From Paratrimastix pyriformis (taxonomy: Eukaryota; Preaxostyla; Paratrimastigidae): a stretch of DNA of 64,000 nucleotides. The stretch covers positions 248,001-312,000 of the forward strand of contig JAPMOS010000017.1 of NCBI GenBank assembly GCA_027972325.1. The letters run 5' to 3'. The stretch's first letter is position 1, and every line of letters starts with the position of its first letter. The translations under genes and the position numbers were made by a program. The notes under the pieces were generated by a model that searched no databases, was not told the origin of the DNA, and worked only from the letters and a program-made list of their open reading frames with translations. Shown here piece by piece: positions 54,165 to 64,000 of this stretch.

Positions 54165-57100
54165 TTAGAGGGTGGACATTATTCGGGGTCGAGGACCTGT
54201 CGAAGGAGGAGTCGAAACAGGCGAGTCACTTCCCACGGCACCGCTTTCTAATTGGGGATAGCGGGCACGTGACAAGCCCCCAATGGGCGTGCTCGGGGTC
54301 TCGGCCGTAATGACGCGAGGTGAGTCAGGGCGGGGTGACCAGAGCAGAGTCGCGCCGTCGCGCGGGGCAGGTGTTTGGTTCCCCATGGGGGTGCTGTCGG
54401 GTGCCGAGCGGGGCGGATCGGCGGATGCGGAGGGGGTGGGATCGAGAGGCGGGGTGGCAACGATCGAAGGGAGCAGTGGCGGGGTTGGCCCCGTCGGTGG
54501 AGCCAGTGATGGAGGGCAGGGACCCTCTCCTCGGGCAGAGGCGACCAGAGAAATCTGAAAGTCATCGCTCTGGGGCCCTTCGGGAAGCGCACCCATGCGG
54601 GCCAGGGCGATGGGGGGCACGACAGCCGGGGCAGGTGGGGCCATGGCCTGGGGGGTGGCTCCGGGTTGGTTGTGGATGGCCGCCGGCGCCGGTCGGGATT
54701 GCCCGGAGGCAGGGAGCGGGGTGGTGCGCATGACGTCGGTGAGGCTGCCGAGCCCCAGGGGGATGGAACCCACAGCGGACGAGGGGCGGGACGACGGCCC
54801 GTAGGCGGACGAGGGGGCCGGGGAGGTGACTTGGGCTGCGCGACACAAGCATCGAATTAAAGTGTGAGGCTTGGCACATGAGCCGAGGGTGAGCAGACCG
54901 CGGGCTCCCATGAGGGGCGACATGGGCTCCGTCAGGGACAGGGCGGCCGGGGCGGGGCTGGACGTCTGGGCGCCGCGCTCGAAAAGAGGGGAGCTCACCG
55001 TCATCGTGCCCAGGCGCTCCGGAGGCACTGCCCAGGGGGATGAGGGAGGGGGAGGGGGAGGGGATGCCGAAACGAAATCGGCCCGTGAGCGGACGCATGT
55101 CGACACGTGGCCTAGCCGTGGAAGCGTGGGATGCGCTGATGGGGGCGCCGAGCGGGTGACGGACCGCGGACGTGCGGGGTGACGGGAGGGACGGGGCTCC
55201 GGACTGGGGCCGCCTCGAGTGGATCCCACCCCTCGGGCTGCCGGCCACGCACACCGCCCCCGATTCCAGACGCATGGACCCGGCAAGGACGACAATGATT
55301 TGGTGGCTGTTGAGTGTGCTGTGCGATGCTATACGATACTATGCAGCGTCGTTGTGTGATTGGGATTCAGATGTACCCAAAGTGTGTGTGTGTGGGGGGG
55401 GGGGGGGGGGGGGGGAAGGCAGGGGTGCGGGTATGGGGAAGCAGACCACAGCCGCTGCCATGCGCTGCTGGGCCAAGGGGCGATCTCTGCACAAGCGAAC
55501 CGGACCGGGGGATGGGAGGGGGAGGGGAGGGGGGAGGGGGGGGGGGGGGGGGTGGGGGCGGGATGGAGATCAACAAAGTATTGCGGGACCCACCGGGTGA
55601 TGCCGGCTGGGAGGGAAGGGGATGGGGAGATGTGGGGAGACGCGAACCGCCTACCCGCCTGAAGACATTGGCCCAGAAGAGGTTGCACTTCTCCTGGAAG
55701 GAGTCCGGCCGCTCGCTGTTGTGGTCGCCTACGCCCAGCCCGACATCAGGCAACCCGCCCGACGGTGAGCGCCACGGGGATGTGTGTGTGTGTGTGTGTG
55801 TGTCGAGTGGTGTGTGTGTGTGTGTGTGTGGGGGGGAGCGGGAACCGGACCGGGCAGGTGACCATCTCCTTCTCACCGGCGTACTTGGCGAAGCTGCCCC
55901 AAAAACGGCGCCGCAGAGGCGAGCGAGAAGAAGAATGATGGGTGTGGGTGTGTGGGTGTGGGTGTGTGGGTGTGTGGGTGTGTGGGTGAGGGTGGGTGTG
56001 GGTGTGGGCGGGTGGGCGGCGGTGGGTGCGAGGAGAGGGGCAAAAGGCGGGCCAGGGAATGAGCCGCGGACATGCGCTCGGAGTGGCCGTAGGGGATGAG
56101 GGTGTCGTGCCTGCAGTGGCCCAGCAGCAGGGGCACCTGGCACTGGGGGGCGCTCGCGATGGGCTTCAGCGTCCTGCAAGCCCAGACGCCCAATAGAGGA
56201 TCGGGTGTGCGTGAGCGAAAGGAGCTGGTGGGGGGATGGGAAGTGGGATGGGCGCAGGGGGGGCGGCGGACTTGATGTCGAGGCCGTTCCTGCTCTTGAC
56301 CATCATCCGCAGCAGGCTCAGCGTGAACCCCAGGAAAGCCCGCGGCACGGGGATCTGGTCCCGTCGCCACCCACCCATCCACCAGACCACCAGAAAGGAA
56401 GAATACCGGTGATGAGCCGGACGGGAAGGTGCGAAAGGCCAGGGCGGGGGTCAGGCAGACCTGGTAATTCTTGGCCAGGTCGTGGATCAGGTCGTCCAGG
56501 TCGGCAAACGGGCTGTCCAAGATGATCCCAGCAATCGACGGGTCCCGGGCCCCGTACATCAGGGCCGAGGCGGCTCCCATACTCCGGCCCCAGAGGCCTT
56601 GGTGGTGGTGGTGGGGGGGGGGGGGGGGGGGATCAGCCCGAGTGGAAGTCGACTGGAAACAGACCAATGGCAGAGACGGTTCCGGTCCCGCGGAGATACT
56701 GGACCACCGCTATGAGGTCGTCCACTTCACGATAGCCGAGTGAGATGGTATCGCCTGTTCGTTGGGCAGGCAGCCGTTGATAATCTCATTGGCCAGAAAA
56801 ATGACGCAGGCCTTCCGAATTTCCGCAGCCGGCAAAGTCGAAGCAGGCAACGGTGATGCCAAGGGGACAAAGAATAGCAACCGCGTCGAGGGCTTCCAGA
56901 CGGCATCCCGAGTTTCCATGAGCGTAGATCACGCAGGGCATCTTTGGTGACGGTCGGTGCGTGGCAATTGGCTCAAAGTGACTGAACTGAAGTTTTAATC
57001 CGCGCGAATTGACAACCTGGTGGCAAAAAAAAAAATGAAAATTGGAACTCTACAATCAAGTTGACAGACCTCCGAATCGGTTCGCTGGAAGAGAGTGCCA

Positions 57101-57201
57101 TCGAGACGGAACCGACGCGGCCCGAGGGCGGAGATCTCGTATGTGGTGCGAGGTGGGCGAATGAGAAGCCCAATCACTTGGTCCATGAGGCCGCCGCACA
57201 T
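54165..57201 (-). CDS. Alpha/beta hydrolase with long disordered C-terminal tail
   Basis: The start at 57201 leads to MDQVIGLLIRPPRTTYEISA and LGPRRFRLDGTLFQRTDSEV. The fold: PCVIYAHGNSGCRLEALDAV (oxyanion loop HGN), ITVACFDFAGCGNSEG, GDTISLGYREVDDLIAVVQY, the nucleophile elbow LWGRSMGAASALMYGARDPS, GIILDSPFADLDDLIHDLAK, FLGFTLSLLRMMVKSRNGLD, VPLLLGHCRHDTLIPYGHSE and the histidine loop VGDHNSERPDSFQEKCNLFW. This gives the Ser-Asp-His triad of the serine-hydrolase family common in protists; substrate unknown. After FFxN-type FWANV, where the family usually ends, exons continue into a Pro/Ser/Ala-rich tail of some 300 residues ending PRPRIMSTL at 54165. Tail exon boundaries are not resolved, and a separate gene there is possible. 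Confidence 0.78.
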
Positions 57202-57463
57202 GGCGGGAGTGAAATTTCACGTGAAATAGCGCACTCCGCCGGAGGGTTGAAGATCAACTATCCTCGAGGAAGGTCAGCCTCTCTTTCTTCGGGTCCTTTG
57301 GGATAATTTTGCCGATCTTTTGTGCCATAGGAGAGGGGTGCGAACGGAGGCACTGAGTTTCAATGCAAGAGCCGGGAAATCTTGGACCCAGTCCCTCACC
57401 AACCCCGCTCACACCCGGTCTGTTTCCGGTCCACATCACATTCCGACACTATGAACTTCTTCA

Positions 57464-59390
57464 TATGGCTGCAGAAACGAGAAGCGCGAGAAGTTCTCGT
57501 CGGGGGACCCCTCCATCTCCCTCTGCCAATATTCCGGCCTGCCTCTCTGTGGACCATGAGAACTGTAAGAAGGTGGTTGAAGTTGAGTCTGGCCCTGTTA
57601 CACACAACGCACCGGATCCCACATCTCTGGCTCGCAGGGTTGAGACCACTTCACAATCACCTCTCAGGCTGCAACTTTGCCCTCAGTGTCCATGGAGCCG
57701 GATCCGGTGTCTTCTTCCGCCACAAATGTTGGTCTGTATTCAATTCTTTTCCCTCAGAGTCAGTCATGTGTTCGTTTTGTCGCTAGGAATCGAATTATTT
57801 TTTGACAAGCGACGGCGGTTTTGTGTTTGGGTGGAACGTGGACGAAATCGGGGAAGATGGGACTCTGAAAATCCACACTGCTGCAGATTTTGTTCGGGAT
57901 TTTTCCGGAGACCCCCGAATCCAGACCCGACCCATCCGATGTCTGTTCCTCCCCGCACCACCCTCCTCCTCATCCGCCGCTTGTAGCCCTGGTCCCCCAA
58001 CTGGCCCAACATGGTCAAACGGCCACGCTGACGACCGTTGTTCACCACTTCCTCCCGATTCCCCCTCCGCCATACTCTCCGACTCTGCCCCCCGCCCAGA
58101 GTCTGCGCTTCCTCCCACCCATCGCCCGCCCCCGTCCATACACCCACCCCACCCGCTCTGCATCCACAGCATCCACAGCATCCACAGCATCCACAGCATC
58201 CACAGCATCCACAGCATCCACAGCATCCACAGCATCCACAGCATCCACCACCCCGCCCCTTGTGCCCATGCTCAATCCGTTCTGTCTCCCCTCCCTCCAT
58301 CCCCTCTCCGCTCTCCTCCCATCAGTCCCCACGCTCCTGTACCGGCTTCTTGTGAACACCTCCCCCGAGAATCCGCTGCTCATTGCTGCCTCGTCGGGGC
58401 ACGCGGCCGTCGTGGGCGCCATCCTGGAGATGTACCGGGCCTACGGGCTCTACCTCCTGCCTCCCTCCCCTCACCTCCCCCCCAAGGACGTCGCCCAGCC
58501 CGGGGTCTGGCCCGCCTCCCACCGTCTCCCCTCCCCCACCGTCTCCCTTCCCCCACCGTCTCCCCTCCCCCACCGTCTCCCTTCCCCCACCGTCTCCTTC
58601 CCCACCGTCTTCCTCACTCGCCCCCTTCCCCACCGTCTCCCCTCCCCACCGTCTCCCTTCCCACCGTCTCCCTTCCCCACCGTCTCCCACCCCCCTTCCC
58701 CACCGTCTCCCCACCGTCTCCCTTCCCCCACCGTCTCCCTTCCCCCTCCTTCCGTCCGCAGTCATATCTTCCCTCGCTACTCCGGAACGCCTCCAAGGCG
58801 CTGGTGGCCTCGATCCGGGGCGGCCACACCGAGTGCGTCCGGCAGTTTGTCGAGTGGCGCTGTGTCATCCAACCCGGCGAGGGCACCCCCCCGAGCACCC
58901 CCTCCGCCGCTGCCAACGGGCCCCTCTCGCCCCGCCCCAACAACCGGCAGCCCCAGACCCCGAAGGCCGCGCCGGCCGGGTCGCGGACGGCCATGTGCTG
59001 GCTGGTGGACGTCAACGCGGACAACGCCCTCCAGGTGGCCTGCGACGTGGGCGCCACCGAGTGCGTCCAGCTGCTGCTGGGCCACCCGCTGGTGGACCGG
59101 TCGACGCTGCTGCAGGACCCGCTGCTCTCGGCGGTCGAGCTGGGCCACGTGTCGATCGTCGACTGGCTCATGTCCTACGCCGTGGGCAAGGACGCCCTGC
59201 CCCCCGAGCCGCCGGCCGTCCCCTATTGCCCCAGCCCGCCCACCAAGACGCCCGGGGTGACCCTGGCGGCCTTCTTCGCCGCAATCCGGCGGGCCATCAC
59301 ACGGGCCGCGCGCAGGGGCCACACGGATGTCATTCGCTTCATCTTCGAGACCACCGCACGTCCGTGCCTCGTGCCCTGCCCCAGTGCTGG

Positions 59391-59423
<33 letters not shown>

Positions 59424-62312
59424 AGAACCCACCTGTTCAACGATGTGGTTTCCTGCCTCCTCCTCCTCCTCCTCCTCCCCCTCGGCTTGCAGGCCTCCTG
59501 CTCTCCCAGCCAGCCGGCACGCAGGGGCTGCCCTCGCTGCCCCTGCGTGAGGCCCTCAACTGGGCCGGCTCGGGCCGCTTCTGGGGGCTGGCCCAGCTGC
59601 TGCTCGACCCGCCCTCGCCCATCGTGGGCGACTACACCTCCGCGACTCGGCCTTCGAGAAGGACCCGTCCTCTTCCACGGTCCGCTCCTCTCCCGCCCCG
59701 GCCCGGTCCGACCCGAAGCCCTTATATCGCCACCACCCCACCCCATCCCAATTGGCCTTTGGCGCACCACCCGATAAGTCCTTGCTCGTCTTGGTGGGGG
59801 GCGCGGCCTCGTGCCGTCCCCGCGGTGGCGATCAAGGAATGGCAGATGAAACCACAGGGGCGGGCACGCGCACCGCACGGCAGGGCACCCACCCCGCCGG
59901 GCATCGCACGCAGCTCACCCCACAGAACTTTCCACCGCCGCCACCACCACGGCATCCCTTCATGCCTGCCCCCCCCCCCCCCCCCGCCCAGTCGAATCGA
60001 CCGCTCATCTTCCTCCCGCTGCTCCCATGCTCATGTCCATGCCTCCTCCTCCTCCTCCTCCTCCTCCTCCTCCCCCCCGTCCTGTTCCTGTTTTCCTGTT
60101 TTCCTGTGCGTGGCCTGCAGACAAGATCCCCCTGGTCCCGGCGGCGGCGGACGGGCAGCTGGAGGTGGTCCGCCTCATGTTGTGCCGCCTGCCCCGGGCC
60201 GAGATCGGGGCGGCCTTCCAGCAGGCCCTCATCGGGGCTGCCGACTTCGACCGGTGGGACGTTGTCCTGCTGCTGCTCGGCAAGCCCGACCCCAGCGACC
60301 GTCCGCCCACCGCCCACCCACTCGCCCATGGCTCCCGCACACCCACCCGCCCGCCCAGGGCTCCCACCGACACACGCAGGGGCCCTCGAGTTCTCCTTTT
60401 CCCTCCCGGCGCTTCTCCCTCCCTCGGCAGTCAGCACGCCCACAACCACACGCACCCCGCTGCCCGTCTCCATCGCCCACACCTCCCCACCTTCTCTCTC
60501 TCGCTCGTCTCTTGCCCCGGCAGCGGCCCCGACCCCCGAGTCGATGGCCACCCGGGCGGGTGTGGACCCCACGCCCCTCGTGGGCCGGGCGGCCCGCCGT
60601 GGCCGGACGGATGTCCTCCAGCAGCTGATCGCCCTCAAGCCCGACATCAACCTCAACGGGACCCCGGCCCCCCTCCAGTGCGCCGCCGAGCACCAGCACT
60701 GGGACACCCTCCGCTACCTGCTCACGTCCGCCCGCCGCCCGCCGCTTGTGCCCCTCTTGCCCCCCCGACCGCCTCTGTCTCACCTCCTGTCGTCCGGGTG
60801 ACCCGTGACTCGTGTGCCGTGTGCCCATGCGCCGTGTGCCCATGCGCCGTGTGCTGGTTGGATTTGCGTTTCTGTGCAGTCTGCCCCTGATCGACCCCAA
60901 CCACGGATGTCCGCTGGCCTTCGCGGCCATGCACGGCCGGGTCGACGTGGTCGAGGAGCTCCTCGCCCTGCCCGCCACCGACGTCAACCGGCTCACGCCC
61001 CGCTTCCGCTGCACGGCCCTCTCCTGGGCCGCCCAGAAGGGCCACACGGAGGTGGTCCGGGTGCTGCTGCGCCACTCGGAGATCGACGTCAACCTGGCCA
61101 GCCCCCTGCTGAGCTCCCTGCAGATGCACCAAGTGGCCACGGCCCGCATGCTCTGCGGGCTGCCCGGCCTGCAGCCGGCCGGCCCCATGCCGCCCCTGTT
61201 CCGGCTGATCTCCCTGGAGCCCTGGTCCATGACCAAGAACGCCCGCTTCCCGCCCTCCTTCAAGCTGCGCGTTCGGTCGGTGCCTCGGCCCGCCACCACC
61301 ACCACCACCACCACCACCACCACCACCACCACCACCACCACCACCACCACCACCACCACCACCACCACCACCACCACCACCACCACCACCACCACCACCA
61401 CCACCACCACCACCACCACCACCACCACCACCACCACCACCACCACCACCACCACCACCACCACCACCACCACCACCACAATCCTCCCACCCGGTCATCA
61501 TCAGCAATCAGCAATCAGCATCAGCATCAGCATCCACCCTTCCTCTCCCATCTCACCTCTTCACGTATCCGTCCCTCTGGCTGCGTTTTTGCAGGCTGGT
61601 CGTGGGCCCATCGCTCCTGGTGATGCGGTCCGGGGGGGGCAACTCCAACCCCGGCACGCCCACCACCACAACCCCCCAGCAGCAGCACGCCCGGGGCCGG
61701 CGGCCCTCGGGCACCTTGGCCAACCTGGCCTCGCCCCTGTCCTCCTCGGTGCGCTCCCGGGCCCTAGGGGGCGCTCCCTCAGGGACCCTCGTCCGGCCTC
61801 GGGCCACCAAGTTCTCCGCTAGTTGTGCGCCGCCCAGTCCCGGGGCCGGCAGCAACCTGGGATGCCTCCTCGGATGCGCCGAGAGGGGCGGCAGCAGCAG
61901 TGGCAGCGGGGGTGGCGGGGTCTTTGACTCGCCCATCTCGGGGGCAACGGCCTCGGCCGTCCTGCCCGGCCCGTGCGCCTCCTCCCCGTTGCTGTCCTAC
62001 CCGCCCTCGCCCATCTCGCTGCCCGCCAGCCAGACCCACAGCAGCCTGCCCCTGCCCGGCCACGAGATGCGCCGCCTGGCGCCCCTGCAGATCCAGATCC
62101 AGGCCCACATCAACGACCGGGCCGGGTCGCCCCAGCCCCTGTCCGCCACCCAGTCGGCGGCCCGGGTGCGGTTCACGGCCGATCATGGCCTCTTCGCCAA
62201 GCTGCCCTTCGATCTGGTGAGCAAGGTGGTCGTGGCCTGGTCCCGGGTCGAGGAGTGGACCCGGGCCGACGTGGCCGCCTTCCTCGAGCAGGAGAAGTGG
62301 GCAAACCAGTGA
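57464..62312 (+). CDS. Ankyrin-repeat protein
   Basis: The start at 57464 (MAAETRSARSSRRGTPPSPS) is set by the splice ...PPQML|ESNYFLTSDGGFVFGWNVDE (GTCTGT...TAG). A Pro/Ser-rich N-terminus is followed by ankyrin units: PLLIAASSGHAAVVGAILEM, SKALVASIRGGHTECVRQFV, NALQVACDVGATECVQLLLG, DPLLSAVELGHVSIVDWLMS, AITRAARRGHTDVIRFIFET, PLVPAAADGQLEVVRLMLCR, PLVGRAARRGRTDVLQQLIA, PLAFAAMHGRVDVVEELLAL and TALSWAAQKGHTEVVRVLLR. The C-terminus is Ser/Gly-rich and ends with a helical DLVSKVVVAWSRVEEWTRAD, then VAAFLEQEKW. Probably a scaffold; partner unknown. Its GC-rich introns hold the dispersed element copy B, a 9-bp minisatellite and a 186-bp ACC array. Confidence 0.82.
58160..58250. repeat. 9-bp minisatellite (CATCCACAG) x about 10
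   Basis: Perfect tandem copies in the ankyrin gene between its N-terminal exon and the first ankyrin exon. It lies in an open frame (Ala-Ser-Thr), so it could be intronic or translated; the surrounding Pro-rich, low-complexity sequence favours intronic. Confidence 0.85.
59731..59936 (+). repeat. Dispersed intronic element, copy B (sense to ankyrin gene)
   Basis: 206 bp inside the intron 59680-60120 (GTCCGC...CTGCAG). Apart from three small indels and a short patch near one end it is almost base-for-base identical to copy A at 19449-19664 read on the minus strand. It begins with CACCACCCCACCCCATCCCA and ends CCCACAGAACTTTCCACC in both. Confidence 0.9.
61294..61479. repeat. (ACC)n microsatellite, about 62 copies
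   Basis: Essentially perfect 186-bp array in the intron after FPPSFKLR (5' site GTTCGG). Gives spurious Thr, His, Pro, Trp, Gly and Val homopolymer frames. Confidence 0.97.
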
Positions 62313-64000
62313 GGCCACGCCGCCGCCCCTCCCCCATCCCATCCCATCCCATCTGGCCACGTACCACCCCGCGCCACGCCACGCCACGCACAGACTCCCT
62401 CCCCCCCAACCATACGCTCTCTGCGCCGCCCAACATCATCCCATGGCATCCCAATCACCAGCCACCAGCCACCAGCCACCACCAGCCACCAGCCACCAGC
62501 CACCAGCCACCAGCCACCAACCACCCCCAGCCTCCAAGGCGGTCGGGACTTTCGCTCCCCACCTGGGTGGCTTCTGCTGCCTGCCCTTCCCTTCCCTTTG
62601 CCCTCCCGTGTGTGTGTCTCTGCCGCTTGTTTGGCGGCGTCTCTCCGCCCTTCCGTCCCAACTCGTGTCCGTGCCCGTCCGTGAGGTTGCCGTGTTTCGT
62701 TTTCCCGCTCCCTTCCTCCCCTGCCCCGCACTCCTGCCTCCCGCCCCTGCCCCCGCGTCGCGCTCGAGGGGACGAGGTCCGAGAGCCCTCCGCCACTTGG
62801 GCGGGGCCGCCTCTGCCTCCTCCGCCTCGGCTGGCCTTCATAGGTGTTCCCTTCCGCCCCTCGCCCGCTGCTCCTCCGTATCCACCAATTCCATCGTTTC
62901 CATTGTCGTTTCATTTTCTTTTTTCCATATCTCCCCCCCGCCCGCCCCCCCGCCCGCGCCCAACTCCATCCCCCGGCGCCCTCTCCCTGTCCGCCGTCTC
63001 AGCCTTCCTCATGTCCTGTTGTCCACCTGATGCTGTCTATCGTATCGTACCTTCTCCACTCATCGAATCGTATGTTCTCCACTCATCTTATCTTATGCTC
63101 TCCACCCATCTTATCTGTGTGCTCTATCCATCTTATCTGTGTGCTCTATCCATCTTATCTGTGTGCTCTCCACCCATCTTATCTTATGCTCTCTCCGCCC
63201 ATCTTCTCTGTGTGCTCTCCCTCTCTCGGTCAGAACGCATCAGCTCGGGGACCCTGCGGCTGCGCATTCTCCCTGCCCTGATCTGCTCTCTGGTTGTTGG
63301 TGTGTTGGTATTGTGGTGTTGGTGTTGTTCTTGGTCTGCGTCGGGTCCGATGATTTTTCGCTCCCTTGCTCCCTCCATCCTGGATTCTTTCCCAAGTCGT
63401 CATCACCATCATCACCATCATTGTCATCACCATCATTGTCATGTCATCACCATCATCATCATCATCGCGTCGTTTCTGGTACACAGTTTCGAGTTCCTTT
63501 TCCTGGTTTACGTGCGCGCCTCCGGTCAGCGGTTTGTCCGATTTTCGCAGGTCTTTCACACTCCCCTCCTCTCCGTCCGTCCCTCCTCCTCTTCCTCTTC
63601 CTCTTCCCTCGTTTTATCTCGTCACTTACCTGTCCCCACGGTCCTTCCTTCACCTCCTTCACCTTCACCTTCACCTCCCTCCCCTCCCCTCCTCCCTCCT
63701 CCCCTCCCCTCCCTCCTCCCCCTCCTCCCTCCCCTCCCTCCTCCCTCCTCCCTCCCTCCCTCCCTCCCCTCCCTCCCTCCCCTCCCCTCCCTCCCCTCCC
63801 CTCCCTCCCCTCCCTCCCCTCCCCTCCCTCCCCTCCTCCCTCCCTCCCCTCCCTCCCCTCCCCTCCCTCCCCTCCTCCCTCCCTCCCCTCCCCTCCCCTC
63901 CCCTCCTCCCTCCCTCCTCCTCCCTCCCGTTTTCCGTTCACGTCGACATTCTCCTTCCTTCTCCGTTCGCTTCCCGTTTCGGCATCTCCCACCCATGCCG
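62313..64000. other. Repeat-rich flank without a supported gene
   Basis: About 1.7 kb downstream of the ankyrin stop. Contains (CCAGCCA)n at 62457-62525 and a degenerate 25-27 bp minisatellite with CTCTCCACCCATCTTATCT and CTGTGTGCTCTATCCATC units at about 63060-63220. CAT microsatellite lies at 63398-63470, and a pyrimidine tract of CCCTCC/CCTCC units at about 63580-63930. Open frames here are low-complexity. The pyrimidine-rich end could be the promoter or 5' UTR region of a gene beyond the right edge. Confidence 0.6.

Noticed and set aside
61260-61514. Poly-Val, poly-Gly, poly-Trp, poly-Thr and poly-His proteins
   Set aside because: All six frames of the ACC triplet array are open; none is coding.
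63462-63996. Arg/Glu/Gly-rich minus-strand protein
   Set aside because: Low-complexity translation of the CCCTCC pyrimidine tract.
1-64000. Bacterial operon, prophage, retroelement or capsid-bearing element
   Set aside because: Genes are spliced and eukaryotic. No reverse transcriptase, integrase, transposase or structural gene and no long terminal repeats were recognised.
1-64000. tRNA, rRNA or snRNA genes
   Set aside because: I looked for T-loop-like GGTTCRA and Sm-site contexts and found no fold I could support; a covariance-model search would be decisive.

Overview
This is about 64 kb of nuclear DNA from a gene-dense, intron-rich, GC-rich free-living protist. The evidence is complete eukaryotic genes (Elongator subunit, spliceosomal and Lsm proteins, ESCRT-III, mRNA export factor) packed at about one per 2.5 kb on both strands and broken by many spliceosomal introns. 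There is no operon logic, no rRNA or tRNA gene that I can see, no CRISPR array and no recognisable virus or retroelement. The lineage cannot be fixed from sequence alone. A membrane sensor with a PAS domain, very compact divergent gene pairs and unusual 5' splice sites would fit a free-living excavate or amoebozoan flagellate such as Paratrimastix or Mastigamoeba, but that is inference.

Layout, left to right. 1-3099 (-): 5' part of a membrane PAS sensor gene that runs off the left edge. 3157-10951 (-): ELP1, the Elongator scaffold, head-to-head with 11011-18721 (+): a plant/fungal-type three-domain tRNA ligase, resolved here into 22 exons. 19227-20803 (-): F-actin capping protein alpha, head-to-head with a COMMD6-like gene (20831-21198 +). 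21401-23627 (-): hnRNP L/PTB-type splicing regulator, opposite a WD40 gene (23887-25185 +). 25308-25697 (-): LSM6. 26090-27462 (+): membrane-anchored B-box protein. 27869-28712 (-): Ser-Pro-rich protein, head-to-head with a Dpy-30-domain microprotein (28797-29113 +). 29676-36583 (+): long coiled-coil protein. 37016-37756 (+): MJ1316-domain protein. 37908-38907 (-): CHMP2/VPS2, head-to-head with LSM5 (38973-39502 +). 39680-42891 (-): NXF1/Mex67. 43029-44275 (-): TOM1/THH1-like seven-helix membrane protein, head-to-head with a secreted GH13 amylase (44346-46645 +). 46807-49364 (+): protein with a REDIC1-like N-terminus. 49627-52042 (+): MFAP1. 52264-52689 (+): small Ser/Thr/Pro protein. 52883-54058 (-): spermidine synthase. 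54165-57201 (-): alpha/beta hydrolase with a long disordered tail. 57464-62312 (+): ankyrin-repeat protein. 62313-64000: repeat-rich flank.

RNA biology is over-represented: ELP1 and tRNA ligase (tRNA), LSM5 and LSM6 (U6/mRNA decay), MFAP1 and hnRNP L (splicing), NXF1 (export) and MJ1316 (RNA-end recognition domain). Many genes form divergent pairs with start codons 27-85 bp apart, implying shared promoters. Gene 5' ends and small genes have roughly 50% GC and introns of 40-60 bp. The interiors of large genes are far more GC-rich, with longer introns filled with microsatellites, minisatellites and poly-C tracts.

The most striking signals concern introns. The 5' splice-site consensus is GTCYGY instead of GTRAGT. 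A ~210 bp element occurs twice, nearly identical, both times inside an intron and in the sense orientation. 3' splice sites are tandemly duplicated at two places. An oversized intron in the tRNA ligase gene carries a telomere-like hexamer array and a hairpin.
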